64,000 nt of DNA from Taklimakanibacter sp021828105 (GTDB lineage: Bacteria > Pseudomonadota > Alphaproteobacteria > Rhizobiales > Aestuariivirgaceae), in contig JAKATG010000002.1 in assembly GCA_021828105.1 (NCBI GenBank), positions 310,001-374,000 of the forward strand, given 5' to 3'. The number at the start of each line of letters is the position of its first letter. Within the stretch, counting starts at the first letter, position 1. This document shows positions 24,956 to 33,039 of the stretch, in pieces. Under the pieces are notes generated by a model that did not search any database, was not told where the DNA came from, and saw only the letters and a list, made by a program, of their open reading frames with translations. A program made the translations under genes and the position numbers.

Positions 24956-26428
24956 TCAGGATTGCGTGACGCGAGCCTTGGGCTCGAGCTTGGACTTCTT
25001 GATGCTGTAGAGGAAGTAGAAGGCGGCCGCGAAGACGAGCCACACGCCGAACAGCTCGAAAGTGCGCGGGTTGAGATTCCAGATCAGATAGAGCGAGGAA
25101 AGGATGCTGAGGATCGGCAGCATTGGATAGAACGGCACCTTGAAGCCGCGCTGCATGTCGGGCCGCGTGCGGCGCAGGATCATGACGCCGGCGGAGACGA
25201 CGATGAAGGCGGTGAGGGTCCCGAGGCTGGTGAGATCCCACAATATGGCGTCCGGCACAAAGGCGGCGATGGCGCCGACGAAGATCGCCACGACGATGGT
25301 GTTGGCGACCGGCGACAGGCTCCGCGGATTGACGCGGTGGAACAGCTCGGGGATGAGACCGTCGCGCGACATGGCGAAGAGGATACGGGTCTGGCCGTAA
25401 AGCACGACCAGCGTCACGCTGAACACCGAGATGACGGCGCCGATCGCCAGCACCAAAGCGGGCCAGTTGGAGCCGGTGACGTTCTGCAGGATGGTGGCGA
25501 GGCCCGCCTCCTGGCCCTCGAAGGCGGCGGGCGGCTGCACGCCGATCGCGGTCAGCGCGGTCAGGATATAGAGCGTGGTCACGATGACGAGCGCCAGGAT
25601 GATGGCGAGCGGCAGGTTGCGCTTGGGGTTTTCGACCTCTTCGCCCGCGGTCGAGACCGCGTCGAGGCCGACATAGGTGAAGAAGATCGTGCCCGCCGCG
25701 GCGCTGATGCCGGCAAAGCCCATGGGCGCGAAGGGCTGGAAATTGGCCGAGGTAAATCCGGTCACGGCGATCAGGATGAAGAGGACGAGGACGCCCATCT
25801 TGACCAGCACCATGATGGCATTGAGGCGCGCCGACTCCCTGGTGCCGCGGATCAAGAGCAGGCAGCACAGGAACACCAATATGGCAGCGGGCAGGTTCAT
25901 ATAGCCGTCGCCGCCGATCGAGAGCTCATAGCCATCGGCGACGATCGGTGCCGCCGACAGCCATGCCGGAAGCCCCGAGCCGAAGACGATCTCGAAGAAT
26001 TTGTTGAGATAGCCGCTCCAGCCGATGGCGACGGCGGAGGCCGAGATGCCATATTCGAGGATGAGGCAGGCGCCGACGAAATAGGCGACGATCTCGCCGA
26101 GCGTCGCATAGGCATAGGAATAGGACGAACCCGAGACCGGGATCATCGAGGCCATCTCGGCGTAGCAGAGCGCGGTGAGGCCAGCGACGACGCCCGCCAT
26201 GAGGAAGGAAATGATGACCCCGGGACCCGCCGTCGGCACGGTCTGGGAGAGAACGAAAAAGATACCAGTGCCGATGGTGGCGCCGACGCCGAACATGATG
26301 AGCTGGAACAAGGTGATCGAGCGGTTGAGATGGCCGTGCTCGGGATCGGCCCCTTGCGTCTCGCTGATCAGTTTCTCGACGGGCTTCTTGCGCAAGACGC
26401 GCGGGCCCAGCACCTGCTGTTGTGACAT
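24956..26428 (-). CDS. APC superfamily amino acid permease, CAT-like
   Basis: 490 aa with about twelve membrane helices. N-terminal HLNRSITLFQLIMFGVGATI (GTGIFF following) and the PVSGSSYSYAYATLGE block are typical of the cationic amino acid transporter group of the APC superfamily (eukaryotic CAT, bacterial YhdG/YfnA). The start at 26428 (MSQQQVLGP) is preceded by AAGGAACG; the open frame extends 52 codons upstream without likeness. As first gene of the operon it probably imports the substrate. Basic amino acids fit the family and the enzymes downstream. Confidence 0.9.
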   Translation of the reverse strand: MSQQQVLGPRVLRKKPVEKLISETQGADPEHGHLNRSITLFQLIMFGVGATIGTGIFFVLSQTVPTAGPGVIISFLMAGVVAGLTALCYAEMASMIPVSGSSYSYAYATLGEIVAYFVGACLILEYGISASAVAIGWSGYLNKFFEIVFGSGLPAWLSAAPIVADGYELSIGGDGYMNLPAAILVFLCCLLLIRGTRESARLNAIMVLVKMGVLVLFILIAVTGFTSANFQPFAPMGFAGISAAAGTIFFTYVGLDAVSTAGEEVENPKRNLPLAIILALVIVTTLYILTALTAIGVQPPAAFEGQEAGLATILQNVTGSNWPALVLAIGAVISVFSVTLVVLYGQTRILFAMSRDGLIPELFHRVNPRSLSPVANTIVVAIFVGAIAAFVPDAILWDLTSLGTLTAFIVVSAGVMILRRTRPDMQRGFKVPFYPMLPILSILSSLYLIWNLNPRTFELFGVWLVFAAAFYFLYSIKKSKLEPKARVTQS

Positions 26429-26533
26429 ATGCGTTCCTTCCCTCATGGGCGCGTTGGCGGACCCTGTGCCCTGATCGGGCCGGCCAGTCTCTTGTTGTTG
26501 GGCGTGCGGTCGATGTGCAGCCGAATTGCGCGC

Positions 26534-26546
26534 TTTTACCGCAAAA
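26534..26546. promoter_or_regulatory. possible Lrp-type operator in divergent promoter region
   Basis: The 251-base gap between the divergent permease and Lrp genes contains TTTTACCGCAAAA, an inverted repeat with T4/A4 arms and a 5-base spacer. It sits 106 bases before the permease start and 134 before the regulator start. Lrp/AsnC proteins bind imperfect palindromes of this general form. A single copy and short arms make this only a candidate. Confidence 0.3.
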
Positions 26547-26679
26547 CGGACGAAAGGTGCTGCCGTTCTTGTACCGGGAGACACGCGAAGCTGTCGGTGG
26601 GCAACGGCCGGGAAGCGGTTTCTGCTGCGGCCCTCGACATGATCCGCCCGGAAGTGTCACAGTGAGGGTGGAGGGGGAT

Positions 26680-27180
26680 ATGAAAGACAGCGACACTTCC
26701 TTAAAGCTCGACCAGCTCGATCTGAAAATCCTGGCCAAGCTGCAGACCGACGCCCGCATCACCAACCAGGAGCTTGCCGACGCGGTCGGACTGTCGCCAA
26801 GTCCCTGCCTGCAGCGGGTCAAGCGCCTGGAGCGGGCCGGGATCATCTCCCTCTACCAGGCGCAGATCGATCTCACCAAAGTGTGCCGGCATGTCGATGT
26901 CATCGCCGCCGTCACCTTGAACAGCCATGGGCTCGAGGATTTCAACGACTTCGAGAAAATGGTGGCCGGCATGCGCCACGTGGTCGAATGCACCAAGCTC
27001 TCGGGCACCATCGACTATCTCGTGCGCTTCATCTGCCCCGATATCGGCTCCTATCAGATGCTGTCGGACGAGCTCCTGAAGCTCGGGCCGAAAGTAGGGA
27101 ATTTGAGCTCCTATATCGTGCTCAAGGCGGTGAAGCCGTTCCGCGGGGTGGTCTTGGACGACCTCGTCTCGCCGCATTGA
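26680..27180 (+). CDS. Lrp/AsnC family transcriptional regulator
   Basis: 166 aa. N-terminal helix-turn-helix (LDQLDLKILAKLQTDARITN, ELADAVGLSPSPCLQRVKRLE) and a C-terminal RAM effector domain (HVVECTKLSGTIDYLVRFIC) give the standard order. GGAGGGGG precedes the ATG at 26680. It is divergent from the eight-gene amino acid operon; this arrangement is common where an Lrp-type protein responds to the amino acid degraded, as BkdR and DadR do. Control of the operon is inferred from position. Confidence 0.93.
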   Translation: MKDSDTSLKLDQLDLKILAKLQTDARITNQELADAVGLSPSPCLQRVKRLERAGIISLYQAQIDLTKVCRHVDVIAAVTLNSHGLEDFNDFEKMVAGMRHVVECTKLSGTIDYLVRFICPDIGSYQMLSDELLKLGPKVGNLSSYIVLKAVKPFRGVVLDDLVSPH

Positions 27181-27239
27181 TTGCTGACATCATCTGACAG
27201 GATGCTGGAACTCCACGTCTTGCCGCTGCCGCCAGCCGG

Positions 27240-27380
27240 CAGTAGCCTCAGCCTGTCGAAAAAGACATATCGGTAGGTTTGCCCGATGCCTCCTGTTCTT
27301 TCGGGAGGTTCTGACCTGATGGCCGGAAGCCCGGCCACGGAGTCCCACGACCTGCAACGCCGGACTAGTAGCCCCGGCGG
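27240..27380 (+). ncRNA. candidate structured RNA upstream of VOC gene
   Basis: The 217-base gap between the Lrp and VOC genes holds several short hairpins in a row: GTC/GAC around 27256, ATCGG/CCGAT (about 27269-27287), CCTCC/GGAGG (27289-27308) and GGCCGG/CCGGCC (27321-27336), then CCACGACCTGCAACGCCGG. The 3' part recalls the 6S RNA 3' region of other proteobacteria (CCTGC followed by a CGsC-type stretch), but I see no good closing stem and the strand is uncertain. It could also be an mRNA leader for the VOC gene, whose ATG is at 27398. Confidence 0.28.
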
Positions 27381-27397
27381 ATGAAAGGACGTGTAAG

Positions 27398-27820
27398 ATG
27401 CAACAATATATATCTCTCATCACTCTTGGCATTACCGACATCCAGCGCTCGCGCCGCTTCTATGGTGAAGGTTTTGGCTGGAAGCCGGTCTTCCAGAATG
27501 ACGAGATCACCTTCTATCAGGTGAACGGCTTCGTCTTCGGCACCTGGCTCACCAGCCTGCTCGAGGATGACATGCAGCGCAAAGGCCTGTCGCAGCAGGG
27601 CGCCTTCGCGCTCGCGCATAATGTCGGGACGGAAGAGGGCGTCGTGCCGATGATCGACCGGCTGGTGCGCTTCGGCGGCAAGCTGCTCCGCCCGGCGGAT
27701 GCACCGCCGCATGGCGGGCTTCGCGGCTATATCGCCGATCCCGACGGCCATGCCTGGGAGATCGGCTGGAATCCCGACTGGCGGATGAGCCCCGAAGGCT
27801 ACACGACCTTCGGCATTTGA
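27398..27820 (+). CDS. VOC family protein
   Basis: 140 aa with the two VOC halves: LITLGITDIQRSRRFYGEGF at the N-terminus and YIADPDGHAWEIGWNPDW at the C-terminus. The closing SPEGYTTFGI is often seen in a subgroup annotated as glyoxalase or bleomycin-resistance-like. AAAGGACG precedes the ATG. The enzyme activity is unknown. The gene is monocistronic as far as can be seen, with a structured leader upstream. Confidence 0.88.
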   Translation: MQQYISLITLGITDIQRSRRFYGEGFGWKPVFQNDEITFYQVNGFVFGTWLTSLLEDDMQRKGLSQQGAFALAHNVGTEEGVVPMIDRLVRFGGKLLRPADAPPHGGLRGYIADPDGHAWEIGWNPDWRMSPEGYTTFGI

Positions 27821-27962
27821 ACATCGAGCGCCACGCCTTGCGACAGCAGGGTGTGGCAGCGCCTTCGCTCGCTCGCTGGCCTCGTGTCTTGGCAGGTGGC
27901 AACCAAATCGCGTAACGTCATATGGAGCTTGGGACGATACGGCTTGATCGGGTTCGGGACCG

Positions 27963-29192
27963 ATGGTTGAGCGGCACGATACTGTCGTCATTGGCGGTGG
28001 CCAGGCCGGACTGGCCATGAGCTACCATCTGCAACGGCATGGTCGCGAGCATGTCATCCTGGAGCGCGGTCGCATTGCCGAGCGCTGGCATGCGGAGCGA
28101 TGGGACTCGCTTCGCTATCAATTCATCAACGAGACCATTGAGCTCCCCGGCCTCAGTTATCAGAGCGCAGATCCGAACGGCTTTGCCCATTACACCGCCG
28201 TCGCCCAATTCATCGAGAGCTATGCCGCCCATATCGCGGCACCGGTCCGCGAGGGGATCGCCGTCACATCGCTTCGGCATGAGGACGATTATGTCTTGGA
28301 GACGACGGACGGCGTTGTCAGGGCCCGCAATGTCATCGTGGCGACAGGTCCGTTTCAAGCCCCGATGATTCCCATGGCCGGCCGAGACCTGCCTCACTCT
28401 CTGTACCAGGTTCACGCCGCGAACTATCGCGGACCCCAAGAGCTTCCGCCCGGAGCGGTGCTGGTGATCGGCAGCGGGGCATCTGGATGTCAGATCGCCG
28501 ATGAGCTTCAGCAGGCCGGGCGCAGCGTCCATCTGTCGGTCAGCCGCCATAAGCGCGTGCCGCGGCGCTATCGCGGCAAGGACGTCCTATGGTGGTTTGA
28601 GAAGATGGGGCGCTTCGACGTCACGATCGACAATTTTCCACAGCGACGCTATCCGCCTTCGACAATCATAACCGGCGTGAATGGCGGATATGACATGGAC
28701 GTTCGGCGATTCGCCCGAAATGGCGGAAGGGTATTGGGACGCCTCCTGGCATCGTCCAACGGACAGCTGGCGACGGGAGATGATGCCGCCGAGATTCTCG
28801 GTGAGGCCGACAAGACCTATGATGAGTTCATCTCCGCGGCGAAAATCTGCGCGGCAAAGTTCGAAAGCTCAGGCGAGCTCGAACCCGATGATCATCACTC
28901 GCAGGCGCCCTCTGTGGCAGAGATCGATGGCGCCCGGACAGTGGACCTCGCGGCTGAGGGGATCAGTTCGGTGATCTGGGCAACGGGATATCGCTTCGAT
29001 TATGGCTGGATAGAAATCCCGGTGCTCGGTTCCCAGGGTGCGCCCATTCAGCAGCGCGGCGTCACGGCCTCGCCGGGGCTATATTTTCTTGGCCTCCATT
29101 GGATGCATACCTTCGGCTCCGGCCTTCTCTCCTATGTGGGCCGTGACGCCGCTTATATAGCCGATCACCTGAAGGACACCGCAAAGCGCTGA
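27963..29192 (+). CDS. flavin-containing monooxygenase-like oxidoreductase
   Basis: 409 aa of the CzcO/FMO type. The FAD site is DTVVIGGGQAGLAMSYHL at the N-terminus, the NADPH site VLVIGSGASGCQIADEL near residue 165, and the closing ISSVIWATGYRFDYGWI block is the family's third signature. LGLHWMHTFGSGLLSYVGRD at the end is also typical. Such enzymes oxygenate nitrogen, sulfur or ketone compounds, or act as NAD(P)H oxidoreductases with an unknown substrate. It stands alone on the plus strand. Confidence 0.88.
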   Translation: MVERHDTVVIGGGQAGLAMSYHLQRHGREHVILERGRIAERWHAERWDSLRYQFINETIELPGLSYQSADPNGFAHYTAVAQFIESYAAHIAAPVREGIAVTSLRHEDDYVLETTDGVVRARNVIVATGPFQAPMIPMAGRDLPHSLYQVHAANYRGPQELPPGAVLVIGSGASGCQIADELQQAGRSVHLSVSRHKRVPRRYRGKDVLWWFEKMGRFDVTIDNFPQRRYPPSTIITGVNGGYDMDVRRFARNGGRVLGRLLASSNGQLATGDDAAEILGEADKTYDEFISAAKICAAKFESSGELEPDDHHSQAPSVAEIDGARTVDLAAEGISSVIWATGYRFDYGWIEIPVLGSQGAPIQQRGVTASPGLYFLGLHWMHTFGSGLLSYVGRDAAYIADHLKDTAKR

Positions 29193-29269
29193 AACCGCAA
29201 GATTGGTTAACGGCTTGGCAAGATCGAGAGCGCAGAGTTGCGCTGACGTGCTCTCCCCAGGAAAGTGCC

Positions 29270-29683
29270 ATGCCGCCCCACGCTCTACCGGAGGCTCCGG
29301 CCTTCACCTTGACCTGTCCGGCCAAGAACAGTCCCGACCTCAAGGTCCGGGCGATCAGGGCGCGCGGCAACCTGCCCTTGATGATCGATGACCGGCTGCT
29401 CGCCGAAATCGCGCAAGGCGATCTCGTCGAAAGCTGGGAGACCGCCGTCCATCTGTCGGCCGCCGCCCTTGCCGATATGAGCAAGCTTGCGGGCGCGCGC
29501 CTCGCCTCGGTGCTCGAAGACAATATCGATGCCGCCGATCTCACCGATGTGGTGAGCGACGCGGCGGTGCTGTTCCTTCTCGCCATGCGCCGCGCCGGTG
29601 TGCGCACGCCCGATGAGATCGGCCCATGCACGCTGCTATGGGACGAGGAACGCCGGCAGGAGCTGGTGCTCAAGCGCACCTAG
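29270..29683 (+). CDS. hypothetical protein
   Basis: 137 aa, not recognised. It is mostly helical in appearance (DDRLLAEIAQGDLVESWETA, DLTDVVSDAAVLFLLAMRR), without signal peptide, membrane segment or conserved motif that I know. The codon usage matches its neighbours. It ends 6 bases before a VOC-fold gene on the same strand, so the two are probably co-expressed; a conserved gene pair would be a clue to function. Confidence 0.55.
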   Translation: MPPHALPEAPAFTLTCPAKNSPDLKVRAIRARGNLPLMIDDRLLAEIAQGDLVESWETAVHLSAAALADMSKLAGARLASVLEDNIDAADLTDVVSDAAVLFLLAMRRAGVRTPDEIGPCTLLWDEERRQELVLKRT

Positions 29684-29689
29684 GTATTC

Positions 29690-30133
29690 ATGAGCGATAA
29701 AGACTCTTTCATGCCGGCGCCGGAGCTTGGCCGGTCCTTCAGGCCGGGACTCGGCGTCAATCTGCTGATGCGCGATGTCATGGAAGGTGTCCGCTTCGCG
29801 AAGGAAGTGCTGGGCGCCACGATCCTGCACGCGAATGAGGATTTCGCCGCCATCCTCTATGGCGAGAGCGTGTGGATGCTGCATCATGACCGCACCTATC
29901 GCGGCAATGTGGTCCAGGGGCTCGTCCAAGGCTTCGAAGGGCGCGGCGCCGGCATCGAGCTCAGAGTCTATGGCTGCTCACCCGATCACGCCGAAGCCCG
30001 CGCGCGGGCGCAAGGCTTCACGGTGCTCGCGGGATCGATGGACAAGCCGCATGGGCTTCGCGAATGCGTCATCCTCGACCATGAGGGCTATGCCTGGGTT
30101 CCGGGCGTCGGTATTCCCGACAAGACAGAATGA
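29690..30133 (+). CDS. VOC family protein
   Basis: 147 aa. The pattern GVNLLMRDVMEGVRFAKEVL, then AAILYGESVWMLHHDRTY and ILDHEGYAWVPGVGIP gives a glyoxalase/bleomycin-resistance fold, more divergent than the other three VOC proteins here. It starts 6 bases after the hypothetical gene upstream. The substrate is unknown. The strand changes after this gene. Confidence 0.78.
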   Translation: MSDKDSFMPAPELGRSFRPGLGVNLLMRDVMEGVRFAKEVLGATILHANEDFAAILYGESVWMLHHDRTYRGNVVQGLVQGFEGRGAGIELRVYGCSPDHAEARARAQGFTVLAGSMDKPHGLRECVILDHEGYAWVPGVGIPDKTE

Positions 30134-30226
30134 TGTCCGCCGGATAGGACTTGCCTATCCAGCGCAAGCGCACGCGTTCCTGCTCAGGATCGAGCGGCCG
30201 AATGGACGTCCAATAGCGCTCCGACA

Positions 30227-30766
30227 TCAGCGCCGCCAGTCGAAGACCGCGGTGACAAAACCCTGCGCGTCATGGACGAATTCGTCGAGCAGGGACAAGG
30301 GCGTGGGGCCGGCCGGCGACATCTCGCCCGTCACCTCGCCTTCGGCGAAAGTCAGGCGCGCGCCGAACTTGCCGGCAATGTGGCGCATCCGGGCATTCTC
30401 GCTGAGGCAGATCATATGCAGGCGGGCGATGCCGCGATTCTGCGCAGCCGTGAGGATGCGGTCCATCAGCTCGCTGCCGAGGCCCTGGTCCTGCCAGCCG
30501 GCCTCGACCGCGAAGGCCGCTTCGGCATCGGGCGTCGGGCCGCCGAAAATGCTGCGCAATTCGGCGGAAGCGCGGATCTCGCCGCCGACGAGGACGCCGA
30601 AGATCGTGGCATCGAGCCGGAAGGCCGTGTCGACATAGGCGTCGATGAACTCATCCGAGGTGACGCCGCCGAAGCGCAGTCGCCGGGCTTCCGGGTCGAG
30701 GCGCTTCAGATGGGCGCGCAGCGCCCCCAGATCGCCGATCCACAATTTGCGTAAGGTCTTGTTCAT
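30227..30766 (-). CDS. GNAT family N-acetyltransferase
   Basis: 179 aa with the acetyl-CoA site in FAVEAGWQDQGLGSELMDRI (the V-x-x-x-x-Q-x-x-G-x-G/A core as WQDQGLGSEL). The N-terminal LRKLWIGDLGALRAHLKRLD, RLRFGG pattern is found in proteins of the type fused to acyl-CoA synthetase or in small-molecule acetyltransferases. The start at 30766 (MNKTLRKLW) is preferred over an ATG seven codons upstream. It is divergent from mmsA. Confidence 0.85.
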   Translation of the reverse strand: MNKTLRKLWIGDLGALRAHLKRLDPEARRLRFGGVTSDEFIDAYVDTAFRLDATIFGVLVGGEIRASAELRSIFGGPTPDAEAAFAVEAGWQDQGLGSELMDRILTAAQNRGIARLHMICLSENARMRHIAGKFGARLTFAEGEVTGEMSPAGPTPLSLLDEFVHDAQGFVTAVFDWRR

Positions 30767-31054
30767 ATTAGATAAGTCCGGTCTCAACGAAGTGATTCCG
30801 ACCTGGACTGTCCATCCCTAACATGACAAGAATTATGCTGCATTGCATCAAAATCAAGGAGAATTTTTGTGCAGTGCATGATGAAAAAGATTGCGTAGCT
30901 GGACAAGACGGTCACGGCGATTTGGCGCATGGCCCCGACGCGCAAGGCGCGTCTATAGACCCGCCCGAGATTTCCCCTTTGCCCGATCGCGGGCTAGAGT
31001 TGCGCCACGAAACAATGACAGCATGACGCGCAGAAGCGCCATCCGGAGGATCCA
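30767..31054. promoter_or_regulatory. divergent promoter region GNAT / mmsA with two TGC-rich motifs
   Basis: No gene is supported in these 288 bases. A lower-GC part holds TGCTGCATTGCA (30836-30847) and TGCAGTGCA (30870-30878), spaced about 34 bases, which resemble the TGC-rich sites of PhaR-type regulators. The first matches 11 of 12 bases of the site at 6192-6203. CGGAGGATCC precedes the mmsA ATG. A short open frame at 30823 has no ribosome site and is not called. Confidence 0.4.
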
Positions 31055-32554
31055 ATGACCAAGACGATCGGACATTTCATCGGCGGCAAGCGGGTCGAGG
31101 GCAAGTCGGGCCGCTTCGGCGATATATTCAACCCGAATACCGGCGAGCTGCAGGCGAAAGTGGCGCTCGCCTCGCAAGCCGAAGTGCATGAGGCCGTGCT
31201 CAATGCCAAGGCGGCGCAACCCGCCTGGGCGGCGAAGAATCCGCAAGTGCGCGCCCGCGTGATGATGAAGTTCCTAGAGCTCGCGCATCAGCACCGCGAA
31301 GAGCTGGCGCTCTTGATCTCGATGGAGCACGGCAAGACCATTCCCGATGCGCTGGGCGACCTGCAGCGCGGCCTCGAAGTGGTGGAATTCTGCACCGGCA
31401 TCCCGCATCTCCTCAAAGGCGAGTTCACCGACGGCGCCGGTCCCGGCATCGACATGTATTCGATGCGCCAGCCGCTTGGCGTCGCCGCCGGCATCACGCC
31501 GTTCAATTTCCCGGCGATGATCCCGTTGTGGAAGGCGGGACCCGCGATCGCCTGCGGCAATGCCTTCATCCTGAAACCCTCGGAGCGTGATCCTTCCTGC
31601 CCGATGCGCCTCGCCGAGCTCTTCGTCGAAGCCGGCCTGCCGCCCGGCATTCTCAATGTCGTCAATGGCGACAAGGAAGCGGTCGATGCCGTGCTCGATG
31701 ATCCCGATATATCGGCGATCGGCTTCGTCGGCTCGACGCCGATCGCCGAATATGTCTATTCGCGCGGCACCGCGCACGGCAAGCGCGTGCAGTGCTTCGG
31801 CGGCGCCAAGAACCACATGATCGTGATGCCCGATGCCGACATGGACAAGGCGGTCGATGCGCTGATCGGCGCCGGCTATGGCTCGGCGGGCGAGCGCTGC
31901 ATGGCGATCTCGGTCGCGGTGCCGGTCGGCGAGGCGACCGCCAATGCGCTGGTCGAGAAGCTCATCCCGCGCGTCGAGAAGCTGAAGGTCGGGCTGTCGA
32001 CCGACCGCGAGGCCGATTACGGCCCGCTCGTCACCAAGACGCATCTCGACAAGGTCAAGTCCTATATCGATCTCGGCGTCAAGGAAGGCGCCAAGCTGAA
32101 AGTCGACGGCCGCGGCTTCAAGATGCAGGGCTATGAGAACGGCTTCTTCCTCGGCGGCTCGCTGTTCGACAATGTCACCAAGGACATGCGCATCTACAAG
32201 GAAGAGATCTTCGGTCCCGTCCTGTCGGTGGTGCGCGCCAAGACCTATGAGGAGGGTCTCGACCTCGCCAATGACCATGAATATGGCAATGGCGTCGCGA
32301 TCTTCACTCGTGACGGTGATGCGGCGCGCGATTTCGCCGCGCGCGTCCAGGTCGGCATGATCGGCATCAATGTGCCGATCCCGGTGCCGCTCGCCTATCA
32401 CACCTTCGGCGGCTGGAAGCGCTCGGCCTTCGGCGACCTCAACCAGCACGGGCCCGATGCGGTGCGCTTCTATACTCGCACCAAGACGGTGACCTCGCGC
32501 TGGCCCTCCGGCATCAAGGAAGGCGCGCAGTTCTCCATCCCGACGATGCGTTGA
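31055..32554 (+). CDS. mmsA: methylmalonate-semialdehyde dehydrogenase (CoA-acylating)
   Basis: 499 aa aldehyde dehydrogenase that converts methylmalonate semialdehyde to propionyl-CoA in valine and myo-inositol breakdown. Supporting blocks are TKTIGHFIGGKRVEG, the PLGVAAGITPFNFPAMIPLW motif, FGGAKNHMIVMPDADMD, and the nucleophile Cys in GSAGERCMAISVAVPVG, which is specific for this CoA-dependent group (GERC instead of GQxC). No mmsB or iol genes are adjacent, so it cannot be assigned to one pathway. Confidence 0.95.
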   Translation: MTKTIGHFIGGKRVEGKSGRFGDIFNPNTGELQAKVALASQAEVHEAVLNAKAAQPAWAAKNPQVRARVMMKFLELAHQHREELALLISMEHGKTIPDALGDLQRGLEVVEFCTGIPHLLKGEFTDGAGPGIDMYSMRQPLGVAAGITPFNFPAMIPLWKAGPAIACGNAFILKPSERDPSCPMRLAELFVEAGLPPGILNVVNGDKEAVDAVLDDPDISAIGFVGSTPIAEYVYSRGTAHGKRVQCFGGAKNHMIVMPDADMDKAVDALIGAGYGSAGERCMAISVAVPVGEATANALVEKLIPRVEKLKVGLSTDREADYGPLVTKTHLDKVKSYIDLGVKEGAKLKVDGRGFKMQGYENGFFLGGSLFDNVTKDMRIYKEEIFGPVLSVVRAKTYEEGLDLANDHEYGNGVAIFTRDGDAARDFAARVQVGMIGINVPIPVPLAYHTFGGWKRSAFGDLNQHGPDAVRFYTRTKTVTSRWPSGIKEGAQFSIPTMR

Positions 32555-32874
32555 GGGTGAAGGAGCTCGCGACAGCCCTCGCCGCGGCACAGGTCCTGTC
32601 CTTCAGGCTACCCATGTTGTGGGCGATGTCATTGTCGCCGACGCCGGCGCGTCGCGCCGAGGCGGTGAGGATGATCGTCGAGAAGCAGATGACGGTGGCC
32701 GAGGGGCTGAATGCCGCCACCCTTGCCGCCTTCACCGAATGGCTGAAGGTGATGAGCGGGCACGGCCTCCCGGTCGAGACCATGAGCGCGCGCATTGCCG
32801 ATGCGGCGGTGAAGCCGGGCCGGCGGCGTGTCAAGGCCAATGCGAAGCGGCTCGGACGACGTAAACGGATTTGA
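32551..32874 (+). CDS. small hypothetical protein with basic tail
   Basis: Up to 107 aa. Translation may start at TTG 32551 or GTG 32557, overlapping or just after the mmsA stop, so it is likely coupled to mmsA. The protein is helical and amphipathic (RRAEAVRMIVEKQMTVAEGL, ATLAAFTEWLKVM) and ends in a strongly basic RRRVKANAKRLGRRKRI. This composition recalls small phasin-like or DNA/RNA-associated proteins, but I do not recognise the family. TGC-rich sites upstream of mmsA would fit a phasin-like idea; weak. Confidence 0.5.
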   Translation: MRVKELATALAAAQVLSFRLPMLWAMSLSPTPARRAEAVRMIVEKQMTVAEGLNAATLAAFTEWLKVMSGHGLPVETMSARIADAAVKPGRRRVKANAKRLGRRKRI

Positions 32875-33039
32875 CTGTTCCCGGGCGAAGCGCCTTGTTC
32901 ACCTTTCGGTAAGGATTAGGTGCGAGTCTGATGATTCTAGCGCGGAGCGTCGTTTTGATGCTCCGAGGCCCGCCTGACCGACGATAGTGGCGCAAGACCT
33001 CCGGCCAAACGGCGTCTCGGACCCGAGATGGAGGTTTGC

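Noticed and set aside
27240..27380. Firm assignment as 6S RNA (ssrS)
   Set aside because: Only part of the 3' region looks similar; closing stem and usual gene neighbours are missing. Kept as a low-confidence candidate.
30823..31026. Short open frame upstream of mmsA
   Set aside because: No ribosome site; it overlaps the probable promoter and regulator motifs.
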